Shown: in pieces, positions 52,699 through 61,766 of the stretch
How positions within the stretch are numbered: the stretch's first letter is position 1
How the letters are laid out: each line of letters opens with the position of its first letter
From: JAOUEA01 sp963825685
GTDB lineage: Bacteria; Actinomycetota; UBA4738; HRBIN12
Assembly: GCA_963825685.1 (NCBI GenBank)
Contig: CAWGUD010000007.1
Coordinates: forward strand, 62,001 to 126,000
DNA length: 64,000 bases
Direction: 5' to 3'
Program-made: the position numbers and the translations under genes
Notes under the pieces: generated by a model
What the model was told of the DNA's origin: nothing
Databases searched by the model: none
The model's input: the letters and a program-made list of their open reading frames with translations, nothing else

Positions 52699-53525
52699 TG
52701 ATGACCGACGTCGGCAAGGCGATGCGGCTCAAGCGCGTGATCGACCCTGAGGGCGTCTCCGTGATCTGTGCGCTCGATCACGGGATGACCTCGCCGACGT
52801 TCCTCGAGCCGCTGGCCGACATCGTGCAACGCACGCGCGAAGCGGTCGCCGGAGGCTCGAACGTGATCATGATGAGCAAGGGCATGATCCGGATCGCGGC
52901 CGAGGGATTCTCTCCCACCACGTCGCTCGCGTTGCTCCTCTCGGCGAGCGCTTCGCCCGACGGCGACCGGCCCGAGATCGTGCAGATCGCCGAGGTCGAG
53001 GAGGCCCTGACGCTGGGCGCCGATGCCGTCGTGCTGTTCACCGCCCTCGGCGGCGACACCGAGGCCGGCATGATCGACATCCTGTCGGCGGTGGGTCGGG
53101 AGTGCGCGATCCTCGGCATGCCGTTCATCGCCGAGGCCGAGTTCCCGACGACCTACGCGACCGTCGAGGAGCTGAAGCAGCAGTACGGGTTCGAGTACCT
53201 GCGGCGCAACGTGCGTCTGTGTGCCGAGCTCGGCGCCGACATCGTGAAGACGAACTGGCCAGGCGATCAGGACTCGTTCGGCAAGTGCGTCGAGGCGGCC
53301 AACGGCATCCCGGTCGTGCTCGCCGGCGGCTCACGCCTCGGGGACGACGAGCTGCTCTCCCGCATGGAACAGGCGATGGCCGCCGGCGCGATCGGCTGTT
53401 CGGTCGGTCGGAACATCTTCATGCACGCGAATCCCGAGGCGATCACGCGGGCGCTCTCACGGGTGATCCGCGAGCGATGGACGGCAGAGAAGGCGCTGGA
53501 CGCGCTGCGGCAGGAGATGTCGTAG
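52698..53525 (+). CDS. Class I aldolase of the DhnA/LsrF type
   Basis: 275 residues with a TIM barrel. The aspartate in CALDHGMTSP (residue 27) and the Schiff-base lysine K184 in DIVKTNWPGD are typical of the DeoC/LacD/LsrF superfamily. VLAGGSRLGDDELLSRM and GCSVGRNIFMHANPEAI are the phosphate-binding loops near the C-terminus. The family includes FbaB, AI-2 thiolase-like LsrF and sulfosugar or deoxysugar aldolases, so the sugar is not certain. The ATG overlaps the gntR stop and the next gene begins one base after its stop, so the cassette is tightly coupled and probably processes one phosphorylated sugar made by the FGGY kinase. Confidence 0.87.
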   Translation: MMTDVGKAMRLKRVIDPEGVSVICALDHGMTSPTFLEPLADIVQRTREAVAGGSNVIMMSKGMIRIAAEGFSPTTSLALLLSASASPDGDRPEIVQIAEVEEALTLGADAVVLFTALGGDTEAGMIDILSAVGRECAILGMPFIAEAEFPTTYATVEELKQQYGFEYLRRNVRLCAELGADIVKTNWPGDQDSFGKCVEAANGIPVVLAGGSRLGDDELLSRMEQAMAAGAIGCSVGRNIFMHANPEAITRALSRVIRERWTAEKALDALRQEMS

Positions 53526-54581
53526 ATGCGCGCGGCGTTCATGACCGGCGTCAACGCGGTCGAGGTGCGTGACGACGCGGCCGAGCCCGAGCTCGATCCT
53601 GCCGGGGCGCTCCTGCGGGTCGAGGCGTGCGGCATCTGCGGCACCGACGCGCGCACGTTCTTCAACGGCGATCCGAAGGCGCCGTCGCCATGGCAGCTCG
53701 GCCACGAGCCCGTCGGGGTGCTGGAACAGGTCGGTCCTCGGGCCGATCTGCCCCCGGGCGTCGCGCAGGGCGACCGGGTGTTCCTCGGGTCGATCCTCAC
53801 GTGCGGGGAGTGCCGCTGGTGCCTCGAGGGCTTCCAGAACCTGTGCGAGCACCACCTGCTGTACGGCTACGACCCGTATCCGGGGGCCTATGCCGAGGTG
53901 GCGGCCGTGCCGCCGATCGCGATGAAGAACCTGATCCCGTTGCCGCCCGAGCTGCCGAGCGACCTCGCGACGGTCGCCGACCCGTTCGCGTGCGCGCTGA
54001 ACGGCATCGAGCAGCTCGACGTGCGACTGGGCGACACGGTCGTGATCCTCGGCACGGGCCCGATCGGGTGCTGGCAGGCCGTGATGGCTCGCGATCGCGG
54101 CGCGTCGAGGGTCTACCTCACCGACGTCTCGGGCGATCGGCTGAAGATCGCGCTCGACGCCGTCGGGCACGTGGTCGACGACTCGTGGGTCGCCGGCGAC
54201 GACAACGGCGTCGAGGAGGTGCTCTCGCGAACGGGGGGGCACGGCGCGGAGCGGGTGAGCGTGGCGGCGCCCGCCAAGCCGGCCCAGCAGGCGGCGCTCG
54301 AGATGGCCGCGAAGCGCGCCACGGTCGTCTACTTCGCCGGGCTGCCCAAGCACGATCCGGTCAGCCCGCTCGACATGAACCAGCTGCACTACAAGGAGCT
54401 CGATATCCGAGGGGCGTACGGCGCGACGCACCGTCAGTACCGCATCACGATGGACTACCTCGACCGCAAGCAGGACCTGCTCGCCGCGGTCGTCACGCAC
54501 CGGTGGCCCTTGGAGCAGATCGGCGAGGCGTTCGAGACGATCCGTTCGGGCAGCGGGCTGAAGATGGTGATCGTGCCGTGA
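53526..54581 (+). CDS. Zinc-dependent medium-chain alcohol dehydrogenase
   Basis: 351 residues. The catalytic zinc is held by the cysteine in EACGICGTDAR and by LGHEPVG. The structural zinc loop is CGECRWCLEGFQNLC. The NAD(P) fold has VVILGTGPIGCWQAVMARDRGASRVYLTD, with an aspartate after the second strand that suggests NAD. It most resembles threonine, sorbitol or polyol dehydrogenases. It is coupled to the aldolase on one side and ends at GTGA next to the kinase. It probably oxidises a polyol to the ketose that the kinase phosphorylates; this is inferred from context. Confidence 0.9.
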   Translation: MRAAFMTGVNAVEVRDDAAEPELDPAGALLRVEACGICGTDARTFFNGDPKAPSPWQLGHEPVGVLEQVGPRADLPPGVAQGDRVFLGSILTCGECRWCLEGFQNLCEHHLLYGYDPYPGAYAEVAAVPPIAMKNLIPLPPELPSDLATVADPFACALNGIEQLDVRLGDTVVILGTGPIGCWQAVMARDRGASRVYLTDVSGDRLKIALDAVGHVVDDSWVAGDDNGVEEVLSRTGGHGAERVSVAAPAKPAQQAALEMAAKRATVVYFAGLPKHDPVSPLDMNQLHYKELDIRGAYGATHRQYRITMDYLDRKQDLLAAVVTHRWPLEQIGEAFETIRSGSGLKMVIVP

Positions 54582-54593
54582 CCGCTTCCGTAC

Positions 54594-56099
54594 GTGATCG
54601 GCTGTGACGTCGGGAGTCAGGGCACGAACGCCGCGCTCTACCGCGACGACGGCGAGCTGATCGCCAGCGCCTACGAGACCTATGACCTGTCGTACCCGTC
54701 GCCGGGATGGGCCGAGCAGGATCCCGACGACTGGAACGCCGCCGTCGAGCGCGCGTGCCGGCGCCTGGTCGCCGAGTGTCCGGACGGTGCCGGCGCGATC
54801 CGCGGGCTCTCCTTCGGCTCGCAGCTCGACGGCATGGTCGTGGTCGACGGGTCCGGGGCGCCGCTGTACCCCGCGATGATCTGGATGGACCGGCGCGCCG
54901 AGGCGCAGGCCGCCGCCCTCGCCGGGGAGATCTCACCGGCGGACTTCTACGCGGCCGTCGGCGCGAACCTCGACTCGTCGCATGCGGTGTTCAAGGCGAT
55001 GTGGGTCCGCGACGAGCGCCCCGATGCGTGGAGCCGGGCAGCCCACATCATGCCGCCCGGCAGCTACGTCCTCCGGCATGCGACGGGGACCCTGGCCGTC
55101 GACTACTCGAACGCGTCGTCGTTGGCGCTCCTGGATCCGCGCACGCGGGCGTGGTCCGATCGTGCGCTCGCCGCCACCGGGATCGACGCGGCGATGCTGC
55201 CCGAGCTCGGCGCCGGGACGCAGGCGATCGGTCCGATCACCGCCTCGTTCGCGGAGGCCAGCGGGCTCGATCCCGCGACCACCGTGGCGCTCGGCTGCGG
55301 CGACGAGATGGCCGCCACGCTCGGCGCCGGCGTCTACGCGCCCGGCGACGTGTGCGACGTCGTCGGCACCGCCGAGCCCGTCTGCGCGGCGAGCGACGAG
55401 CCGCGCGAGGACCCGACGATGTTGGTCGAGTGCCATCCGCACGCCGATCCCGACGCGTGGCTCCTCGAGAACCCCGGGTTCGTGTCGGGCGGCAACCTGC
55501 GGTGGTGGCGCGATCAGTTCGCGCAGGTCGAGCGCGACGCGGAAGCCGTCGGCCTCGGCGACGCGTACGACTTCCTGTCGGTGGAAGCGGGCCACGTCGA
55601 TCCGGGCGCCGAGGGGCTCGTGTTCCTGCCGTGCATGCAGGGCGCGATGGCCCCGGAATGGAACGGCGCCGCCCGCGGCGTCTTCTACGGGCTCACGCTC
55701 GCACATACGCGCGACCACATGACCCGCGCGATCCTCGAGGGCAGCGCGTTCGCCCTGCGCGACATCCTCGACGCGATGCGCAACGCCGGCCTCGACGTGC
55801 GCCGGCTCGTGATCGTCGGCGGCGGCGCGAAGGGCCCGTTGTGGCGACAGATCAAGGCCGATGTGACGGGGCTGCCGGTGCGCGTGCCCGAGTCGGTCGA
55901 GACGACGGCGACCGGAGCGGCGATCCTCGCCGCGGTCGGCGCCGGCGTGCACGCGAACGTGTCCGACGCGGTCGAGGCGTTCGTCCGGTTCCGTCCCGAC
56001 GTGCACGAGCCCGACGACGCCAACCGCGAGGCGTACGACGATGCGTACGGGCGCTACCGGGCGGTGTACGGAGCGCTGCGCCCGGTCTTCGGCACCTGA
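54594..56099 (+). CDS. FGGY-family carbohydrate kinase (xylulokinase-like)
   Basis: 501 residues. The N-terminal ATPase half begins IGCDVGSQGTNAALYRDDGEL. YPAMIWMDRRAEAQA and the catalytic aspartate region AVDYSNASSLALLDPRTRAW follow. The C-terminal half has VALGCGDEMAATLGAG, VCDVVGTAEPVCA, and the adenine loop RRLVIVGGGAKGPLWRQIKADVTG. It phosphorylates a sugar or polyol with ATP. I use the GTG at 54594. An upstream GTG at 54578 overlaps the dehydrogenase stop and would add MTA-like residues if one base were removed, so a small indel at the start is possible. It is the last gene of the gntR cassette. Confidence 0.9.
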   Translation: MIGCDVGSQGTNAALYRDDGELIASAYETYDLSYPSPGWAEQDPDDWNAAVERACRRLVAECPDGAGAIRGLSFGSQLDGMVVVDGSGAPLYPAMIWMDRRAEAQAAALAGEISPADFYAAVGANLDSSHAVFKAMWVRDERPDAWSRAAHIMPPGSYVLRHATGTLAVDYSNASSLALLDPRTRAWSDRALAATGIDAAMLPELGAGTQAIGPITASFAEASGLDPATTVALGCGDEMAATLGAGVYAPGDVCDVVGTAEPVCAASDEPREDPTMLVECHPHADPDAWLLENPGFVSGGNLRWWRDQFAQVERDAEAVGLGDAYDFLSVEAGHVDPGAEGLVFLPCMQGAMAPEWNGAARGVFYGLTLAHTRDHMTRAILEGSAFALRDILDAMRNAGLDVRRLVIVGGGAKGPLWRQIKADVTGLPVRVPESVETTATGAAILAAVGAGVHANVSDAVEAFVRFRPDVHEPDDANREAYDDAYGRYRAVYGALRPVFGT

Positions 56100-56177
56100 C
56101 GGTGTTCCAGCGGTTCCAACTTCAGGGCACCCGTCGGGGATCACGGGGGGATCACGAACGTTCCGGCCTCGAGGTCG
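56100..56177. other. Intergenic region after the kinase
   Basis: Short spacer with a GGGGATCACGGGGGGATCAC direct repeat (units GGGGATCAC). No gene or clear terminator was seen. Confidence 0.4.
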
Positions 56178-56525
56178 TCAGCGATCCTCCGCTGCTCCCG
56201 ACGGATCTCGCCCGATCTCGGACACCCGGTCTTCCCTTCCTGTCACGGGCGCACACACCTGGCCGCCCTGGAGGAACACCTCGGTGAATCGTTCACCGCT
56301 CGCATCGGCGTAGGTGAGGAGCACACTCGGGTATCCGTAGGTCCCTCGTTGCGAGACCGCCAATCCGAGGACGATCTGGAACCCACCGTGCTCGATCGCC
56401 TCGGCCGAGACCGTCCAGCCTTCGAGGGGCTCGAGCACGGCAACCCTCCGGCGGGAAACGAGCGCGAGGAGCCCGACGCAGATGAAGCTCTCGCCGCGCC
56501 CAGTGGAGGCAAGTGCGCCGACCAT
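56178..56525 (-). CDS. Hypothetical protein with a possible N-terminal hydrophobic segment
   Basis: 115 residues from the ATG at 56525 (a TTG at 56552 gives a longer form). It starts MVGALASTGRGESFICVGLLALVSRRR, then EGWTVSAEAIEHGGFQIVLGLAVSQRG, YGYPSVLLTYADASGERFTEVFLQGGQVCAP, and a polar tail. The pattern resembles a small secreted or membrane-linked beta protein, but I recognise no family. Base composition is a little lower than the neighbours. The call rests on open length and amino-acid texture only, so it may be spurious or a remnant. Confidence 0.4.
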   Translation of the reverse strand: MVGALASTGRGESFICVGLLALVSRRRVAVLEPLEGWTVSAEAIEHGGFQIVLGLAVSQRGTYGYPSVLLTYADASGERFTEVFLQGGQVCAPVTGREDRVSEIGRDPSGAAEDR

Positions 56526-56813
56526 ACGAAGCTCGGGCGGAGCGCCGATCAACCGGACTTCCGCGATCTGAAGATCAGCGGCGAATGCCGTCGGAACCCA
56601 CTACCTCGACGCCGATCGACACCGGACGATCAACTCCGCGTAGGGACGCCCGTCAACGTCTGGCCACCGATTCGCCCCTTGGAGCGGTCCCGGGTGATAC
56701 GTGCGTGTGCTCGCGACCTCGTCCCTCCGAGTGCACGAGATCGAGATGAGCAGCGGTCAGAGCGAGTGCGCACGAGAACGAGTGGCCTTGGGAGCCATCG
56801 CGGCACGACTCGC
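56526..56813. other. Non-coding or unassigned stretch
   Basis: About 290 bases between the hypothetical gene and the SDR stop. No domain-bearing frame, repeat or hairpin was recognised on either strand. Confidence 0.4.
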
Positions 56814-57581
<768 letters not shown>

Positions 57582-57665
57582 CGCAGAGCCTCCCGTCGTT
57601 CCGAACGGCCGAAGGGTACGCCCTGGGTCTACGATGCGCGCGTCGAGTGCGAGGGAGGCGACCCG

Positions 57666-59096
57666 ATGACCGAGCTGATCGTGTTGGGCGGCGAGCGCGT
57701 GGAGGCCCTCGACGGAGCGACCGGCCACGTGGTCGAGCCGGCGAGCGGTGCGCCGATGGCCGAGGTGGCGACGGGGGCCGCGCAGGATGCGACGCGGGCG
57801 GTCGACGTCGCGACCCGGGCCTTCGAGGAGGGTGCGTGGCCCCGACTGTCGGCCCGTGAGCGCGGTCGGGTGCTGACGAAGGCCTCCTTCCTGGTCCGGG
57901 AGCGCCAGGAGCGGCTCGCCGAGCTCGAGGCCCGCAACGGGGGCAAGCCGATCTCGGCGGCCCGCGGCGAGATCGACATCGTCGCCAACGTCTTCGAGTA
58001 CTGGGGCGGCGCCGCGAACAAGATCACCGGCGAGACGATCCCGATCGTGCCGCCCGGGCTCGACGTCACCCTGCGGGAGCCGGTGGGCGTCTGTGCGCTG
58101 ATCACCCCGTGGAACTTCCCGGCGGTGATCGCGAGCTGGAAGATCGCCCCCGCGCTCGCGTGCGGCAACACCGCGGTCGTGAAGCCCGCATCGCAGACCC
58201 CGCTCACGGCCCTGGCGCTCGCCGAGATCCTCTACGAGGCAGGGCTTCCCGAGGGCACCCTGAGCGTGCTGCCCGGGCCCGGATCCAGCACCGCGAGCGC
58301 GCTGATCGCCGATCCGCGCGTCGCGAAGGTCTCGTTCACGGGATCCACCGAGGTCGGCACGTCGGTGATGCAGACGGCCGCGACGAACATCACGCGCGTC
58401 TCGCTCGAGCTCGGCGGCAAGTCGGCCAACGTCGTGTTCGACGACGCCGACCTCGACGTCTGCGTCGAGAAGTCCCTGTGGTCGGTCTTCGACAACGCGG
58501 GGCAGGACTGCTGCGCGCGATCGCGCCAGTTCGTGCAGCGGGGCGTCTACGACGAGTACCTCGAGCGCTTCGCCGCACGGACCGAGGCGATCACCGTCGG
58601 TCAGCCGCTCGACGACGCGACCGAGATGGGGCCGCTGATCTCGTCGGGGCAGCGGCAGACCTCGCTCGACTACCTGTCGATCGGCATCGACGAGGGGGCG
58701 CGCCACGTCACCGGCGGCGACGTGCCCGACGGCGACGGCTTCTTCATGCGCCCGGCGGTGCTCGCCGACGTCGACAACGCCTGGCGCGTCGCCCAGGAGG
58801 AGATCTTCGGCCCGGTCGTCTGCCTGATCCCGTTCGACACCGAGGACGAGGCGATCCGACTCGCGAACGACTCCCCGTTCGGTCTGTCGGGCACGATCTG
58901 GACGCGTGACCTCGGCCGGGCGATCCGGGTGGCCAAGGGCATCCGCACCGGGAACCTCAGCGTGAACTCGGCCTCGAGCGTGCACACCGAGGCCCCGTTC
59001 GGGGGGTTCAAGCGCAGCGGCATCGGACGCGAGATGGGCATGGCGGCCGTGCAGCTCTACACCGAAGTGAAGAACGTCTACTTCAGCGAGGAGTGA
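57666..59096 (+). CDS. NAD(P)-dependent aldehyde dehydrogenase
   Basis: 476 residues, full length. NAD fold: LITPWNFPAVIASWKIAPAL and VSFTGSTEVGTSVM. The general base is in LELGGKSANVVFDDAD. The nucleophile is in FDNAGQDCCARSRQFV (two adjacent cysteines). EEIFGPVVCLIPF and GGFKRSGIGREMG are the typical C-terminal motifs. Betaine-aldehyde or gamma-aminobutyraldehyde types share this pattern, which would fit an amine pathway, but the substrate is unproven. GAGGGAGGCGACCC precedes the ATG at 57666. Its stop overlaps the start region of the toroid gene as GTGA. Confidence 0.92.
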   Translation: MTELIVLGGERVEALDGATGHVVEPASGAPMAEVATGAAQDATRAVDVATRAFEEGAWPRLSARERGRVLTKASFLVRERQERLAELEARNGGKPISAARGEIDIVANVFEYWGGAANKITGETIPIVPPGLDVTLREPVGVCALITPWNFPAVIASWKIAPALACGNTAVVKPASQTPLTALALAEILYEAGLPEGTLSVLPGPGSSTASALIADPRVAKVSFTGSTEVGTSVMQTAATNITRVSLELGGKSANVVFDDADLDVCVEKSLWSVFDNAGQDCCARSRQFVQRGVYDEYLERFAARTEAITVGQPLDDATEMGPLISSGQRQTSLDYLSIGIDEGARHVTGGDVPDGDGFFMRPAVLADVDNAWRVAQEEIFGPVVCLIPFDTEDEAIRLANDSPFGLSGTIWTRDLGRAIRVAKGIRTGNLSVNSASSVHTEAPFGGFKRSGIGREMGMAAVQLYTEVKNVYFSEE

Positions 59097-59101
59097 GCTC
59101 G

Positions 59102-60115
59102 ATGGATGCGTGGCGGGCGGCGCTGCGCGGCGATCCTCTCCCGTGGCTGCTCGAACGCGGCGACCCCGCGGTCCGCCATCTCGTCCTCCGCTACCTCCTC
59201 GACCAGTCCGAGGACGCGCCCGAGGTCCGACGCGCGCGTACGGCCGCGATGCGGTCCGGCCCGATCGCCGCGACCCTCGCCGCCCAGGATCCGGCCGGGT
59301 TCTGGGTCAAGCCCGGCGCCGGCTACGCCGCCAAATACACGGGCACGGTGTGGTCGCTGATCTTCCTGGAGCAGATGGGCGCCGATGCCGGCGACCCTCG
59401 GATCCGTGCGGCCTGCGAGTACGTCCTCACCCACGCGATCACCGACTCCGGCGGATTCGGGATGTCCGGAAGCATCTCGGAACGGCCGCCGCCTCCCTCG
59501 ACCGTCGTGCACTGCCTGAACGGCAACCTGCTCAGGTCGATGATCGCGTTCGGGTGGCTGGACGACGAACGCGTCCGCCGGGCGATCGCCTGGGAGGCCA
59601 GCGCGATCACCGGTGATGGGCACGATCGCTTCTTCGTGTCGACGACGAGCGCACCCGGGTTCGCGTGCGGCGTGAACGGCGGCGAGCCCTGTGGGTGGGG
59701 CGCCGCGAAGGCGATGCGCGGCCTCGCGGCGATCCCTCCGCGCCGCCGGACGAAGCAGGTGCGCGCGGCCGTCGAAACGGGCATCGGGTTCCTGCTCTCG
59801 GTGGACCCTGCGACGGCCGCGTATCCGACGGCGACGAGCATCAGCTCGTCCTGGTTCAAGCTCGGCTTCCCGTCCGGATACGTGGCCGACGTTCTGCAGG
59901 TCGGCGAGGTCCTCGCCGACCTCGGCAAGGCGAGTGACCCACGACTGGTCAACACGGTGGACCTCGTCGTGTCGAAGCAGACGCCGGGTGGCCGTTGGCT
60001 CAACGAGTACTCCTACGCCGGGAAGACTTGGTTCGATGTCGATCGCCGTGGAGAGCCCAGCAAGTGGGTGACCCTGCGGGCGATGCGGTTCCTGAGGGCG
60101 GCGCTCGGCGGATGA
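59102..60115 (+). CDS. Alpha/alpha-toroid protein (prenyltransferase / terpene-cyclase-like repeats)
   Basis: About 337 residues from the ATG at 59102 (GAGGAG eight bases upstream; GTG 59093 possible). It has repeated helix pairs with tryptophan and glycine landmarks: DPAGFWVKPGAGYAAKYTGTVWSLIFLEQMGAD, DSGGFGMSGSISERPP, PCGWGAAKAMRGLAAIP, SSSWFKLGFPSGYVADVLQ and PGGRWLNEYSYAGKTWFD. This matches the toroid fold of squalene cyclases and protein prenyltransferase beta chains. I see no DxDD catalytic motif, so cyclase activity is doubtful and a binding or other enzymatic role is open. It is coupled to the aldehyde dehydrogenase gene. Confidence 0.75.
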   Translation: MDAWRAALRGDPLPWLLERGDPAVRHLVLRYLLDQSEDAPEVRRARTAAMRSGPIAATLAAQDPAGFWVKPGAGYAAKYTGTVWSLIFLEQMGADAGDPRIRAACEYVLTHAITDSGGFGMSGSISERPPPPSTVVHCLNGNLLRSMIAFGWLDDERVRRAIAWEASAITGDGHDRFFVSTTSAPGFACGVNGGEPCGWGAAKAMRGLAAIPPRRRTKQVRAAVETGIGFLLSVDPATAAYPTATSISSSWFKLGFPSGYVADVLQVGEVLADLGKASDPRLVNTVDLVVSKQTPGGRWLNEYSYAGKTWFDVDRRGEPSKWVTLRAMRFLRAALGG

Positions 60116-60145
60116 CGTGGTTCGGCTCCGGCTTCGGGCCATCGG

Positions 60146-60151
60146 TACACT
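60146..60151 (+). promoter_or_regulatory. Leaderless -10 box of greA
   Basis: TACACT, six bases before the ATG at 60158. Confidence 0.5.
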
Positions 60152-60157
60152 CGCGGC

Positions 60158-60697
60158 ATGTCTGAACTCCCCGAAGAGCTGCAGAACCGTCCCGCCCGCG
60201 CGGCCGGACAGGAACCCACGGCGACGCTCACGCTCGATGCCTACTTGCGCATCAAGGCCGAGCTCGAGGAGCTCACGGTGCACGGACGTGAGCGCATCAC
60301 CGAGAAGATCAAGGTGGCTCGCGAGCACGGCGATCTCAAGGAGAACGCGGAGTACCACGCCGCGAAGGACGAGCAGGGCCTGATGGAATCGAAGATCCGA
60401 AAGCTTCAGCACATGCTGCGCGATCCCGAGATCGTCGAGGCCCCTGAGCACGCCGACGAGATCGGACCCGGCATGCTCGTCACGATCCGGCCGATGGACG
60501 ATGACGATGACGACGAGGAGACCTACCTGCTCGCCGAGCATGCCGAGGAGAAGGCCCCAGGGGCACGCACCGTGACCACCACGTCTCCGCTCGGGGCTGC
60601 GTTGGTGGGCGCCGCGGCGGAGCAGGAAGTCGCCTACGAGGCCCCGGCGGGAACCGTCCGCTACGTGGTCGTGAGCTTCGAGCCGTTCGCGGGGTGA
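60158..60697 (+). CDS. greA: Transcription elongation factor GreA
   Basis: 179 residues. The N-terminal coiled coil carries the acidic tip motif EHGDLKENAEYHAAKDEQ that stimulates RNA polymerase cleavage of backtracked RNA. The C-terminal FKBP-like domain ends TSPLGAALVGAAAEQEVAYEAPAGTVRYVVV. A run of acidic residues, MDDDDDDEE, in the linker before the C-terminal strand core is longer than in most GreA proteins. It has a leaderless promoter. Confidence 0.93.
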   Translation: MSELPEELQNRPARAAGQEPTATLTLDAYLRIKAELEELTVHGRERITEKIKVAREHGDLKENAEYHAAKDEQGLMESKIRKLQHMLRDPEIVEAPEHADEIGPGMLVTIRPMDDDDDDEETYLLAEHAEEKAPGARTVTTTSPLGAALVGAAAEQEVAYEAPAGTVRYVVVSFEPFAG

Positions 60698-60706
60698 CTC
60701 TCGCGA

Positions 60707-60727
60707 ACTAGTCTGGTTTGGACTAGT
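60707..60727. promoter_or_regulatory. Inverted repeat over the start of the CDP-alcohol phosphatidyltransferase gene
   Basis: ACTAGTC (60707-60713) and GACTAGT (60721-60727) form a 7-bp perfect inverted repeat with a 7-base centre. It covers a TAGTCT -10-like box (60709-60714) and the first bases of the GTG at 60726. It could be an operator or an RNA hairpin that masks the start. Confidence 0.4.
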
Positions 60728-61382
60728 GACGAACGAACGAGCGGACCGGTCCGAGCGAGAAGCCCCTCGGGTTCGAGACCTGCCCCCGCCCCGCAAGAAC
60801 GAGAGCGCTGCGGGCGGTGCGATGCAGCGCCTGCTCGCGTGGCCCTACCGGGCGATCCTCGCGTTCTTGATCTGGACGGGGGTGCGGCCGTGGCAGCTCA
60901 CGCTGCTGTCCCCGGTGTTCATCGTGCTCGCCGGGTGGCAGATCGTCGAAGGGAACTGGCTCGTCGCCGGGTTCCTGCTGATCGTCGGGAGCCTGCTCGA
61001 CGTCTTCGACGGCTCGGTGGCTCGTCACCGAGGCGAGGAGAAGCGGTCGGGCGCGTTCATGGACTCGGTGCTCGACCGCGTCTCGGACATGATCCTGTTC
61101 TCGTGCCTGTTCTGGAACCTGGCCGCGCAGGGCGAGATGGTGCAGGCGGGACTCGCGCTGCTCACGCTGATCGTCAGCCTCGGGGTGAGTCAGATCCGAG
61201 CCGAGGCCGAGGCCGTCGGCATCAGCCTCAGCGAGGGTCTGTTCCAACGCCTCGAGCGGATGCTCGCGCTCATGATCGGGCTGCTGATCCCCGGCATGAT
61301 GTTCCCGGCGCTGATCGTGCTCGCGACGCTGGGGGTGTTCACGGTGGTGCAGCGTGGATTCACCGCGCTGTCGCGGGCCTGA
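60726..61382 (+). CDS. CDP-alcohol phosphatidyltransferase
   Basis: 218 residues, an integral phospholipid-synthesis enzyme with about six helices. The catalytic motif is DVFDGSVARHRGEEKRSGAF followed by MDSVLDRVSD, matching DGxxAR(x8)GxxxDxxxD. The head group (inositol phosphate, glycerol phosphate or other) is not determined by the motif. A basic, soluble N-terminus of 40 residues precedes the first helix. The GTG at 60726 lies inside an inverted repeat. A Rieske protein gene follows 20 bases later. Confidence 0.9.
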   Translation: MTNERADRSEREAPRVRDLPPPRKNESAAGGAMQRLLAWPYRAILAFLIWTGVRPWQLTLLSPVFIVLAGWQIVEGNWLVAGFLLIVGSLLDVFDGSVARHRGEEKRSGAFMDSVLDRVSDMILFSCLFWNLAAQGEMVQAGLALLTLIVSLGVSQIRAEAEAVGISLSEGLFQRLERMLALMIGLLIPGMMFPALIVLATLGVFTVVQRGFTALSRA

Positions 61383-61402
61383 CCCGGAAAGGGAGCACGT
61401 CG

Positions 61403-61729
61403 ATGGAGTACGTGAGGGTGGGGGCGCTCGGCGAGATCCCCGAGGGCGAGATGCGGGCGTACGACACGGCCGCCGGGCGGGTCACGGTGGCCCACATCGA
61501 GGCGAACCTGTACGCGTTCGGTGACGAGTGCACGCACCAGGGCTGCTCGCTTGCCGAAGGCGAGTTCGACGACCGCGCCGCGACGGTCGAGTGCCCGTGT
61601 CACGGCAGCGTCTTCGACGTGGAGAACGGCGAGCCGATCGAAGGCCCCGCCGCCGACCCGCTCTCGATCTATCGAGCGCGTGAGGTCGACGGGTGGGTCG
61701 AGGTGGCGACGCGACCGGGCGAGGGGTAG
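61403..61729 (+). CDS. Rieske (2Fe-2S) ferredoxin-like protein
   Basis: 108 residues. The 2Fe-2S ligands are CTHQGCSL and CPCHGSVFDVENGEP (Cys-x-His and Cys-x-x-His). This soluble Rieske domain resembles the ferredoxin component of ring-hydroxylating dioxygenases or NirD-type small subunits. No oxygenase gene is near, so the partner is unknown. The ATG at 61403 has GGAAAGGGAG upstream. It may be cotranscribed with the preceding phosphatidyltransferase gene. Confidence 0.92.
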   Translation: MEYVRVGALGEIPEGEMRAYDTAAGRVTVAHIEANLYAFGDECTHQGCSLAEGEFDDRAATVECPCHGSVFDVENGEPIEGPAADPLSIYRAREVDGWVEVATRPGEG

Positions 61730-61766
61730 GCTCGCCCACTCACCGCGTGCGAGGGAGGCAGCCAGC

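Noticed and set aside
52698..56099. An AI-2 (lsr) uptake and degradation operon
   Set aside because: An LsrF-like aldolase and FGGY kinase are present, but no lsrACDB transporter, lsrG or LsrR is near and the kinase looks closer to xylulokinases.
56178..56813. A transposon remnant between the FGGY kinase and SDR genes
   Set aside because: No terminal inverted repeats, transposase motifs or target duplications were seen; only a weak hypothetical ORF remains.
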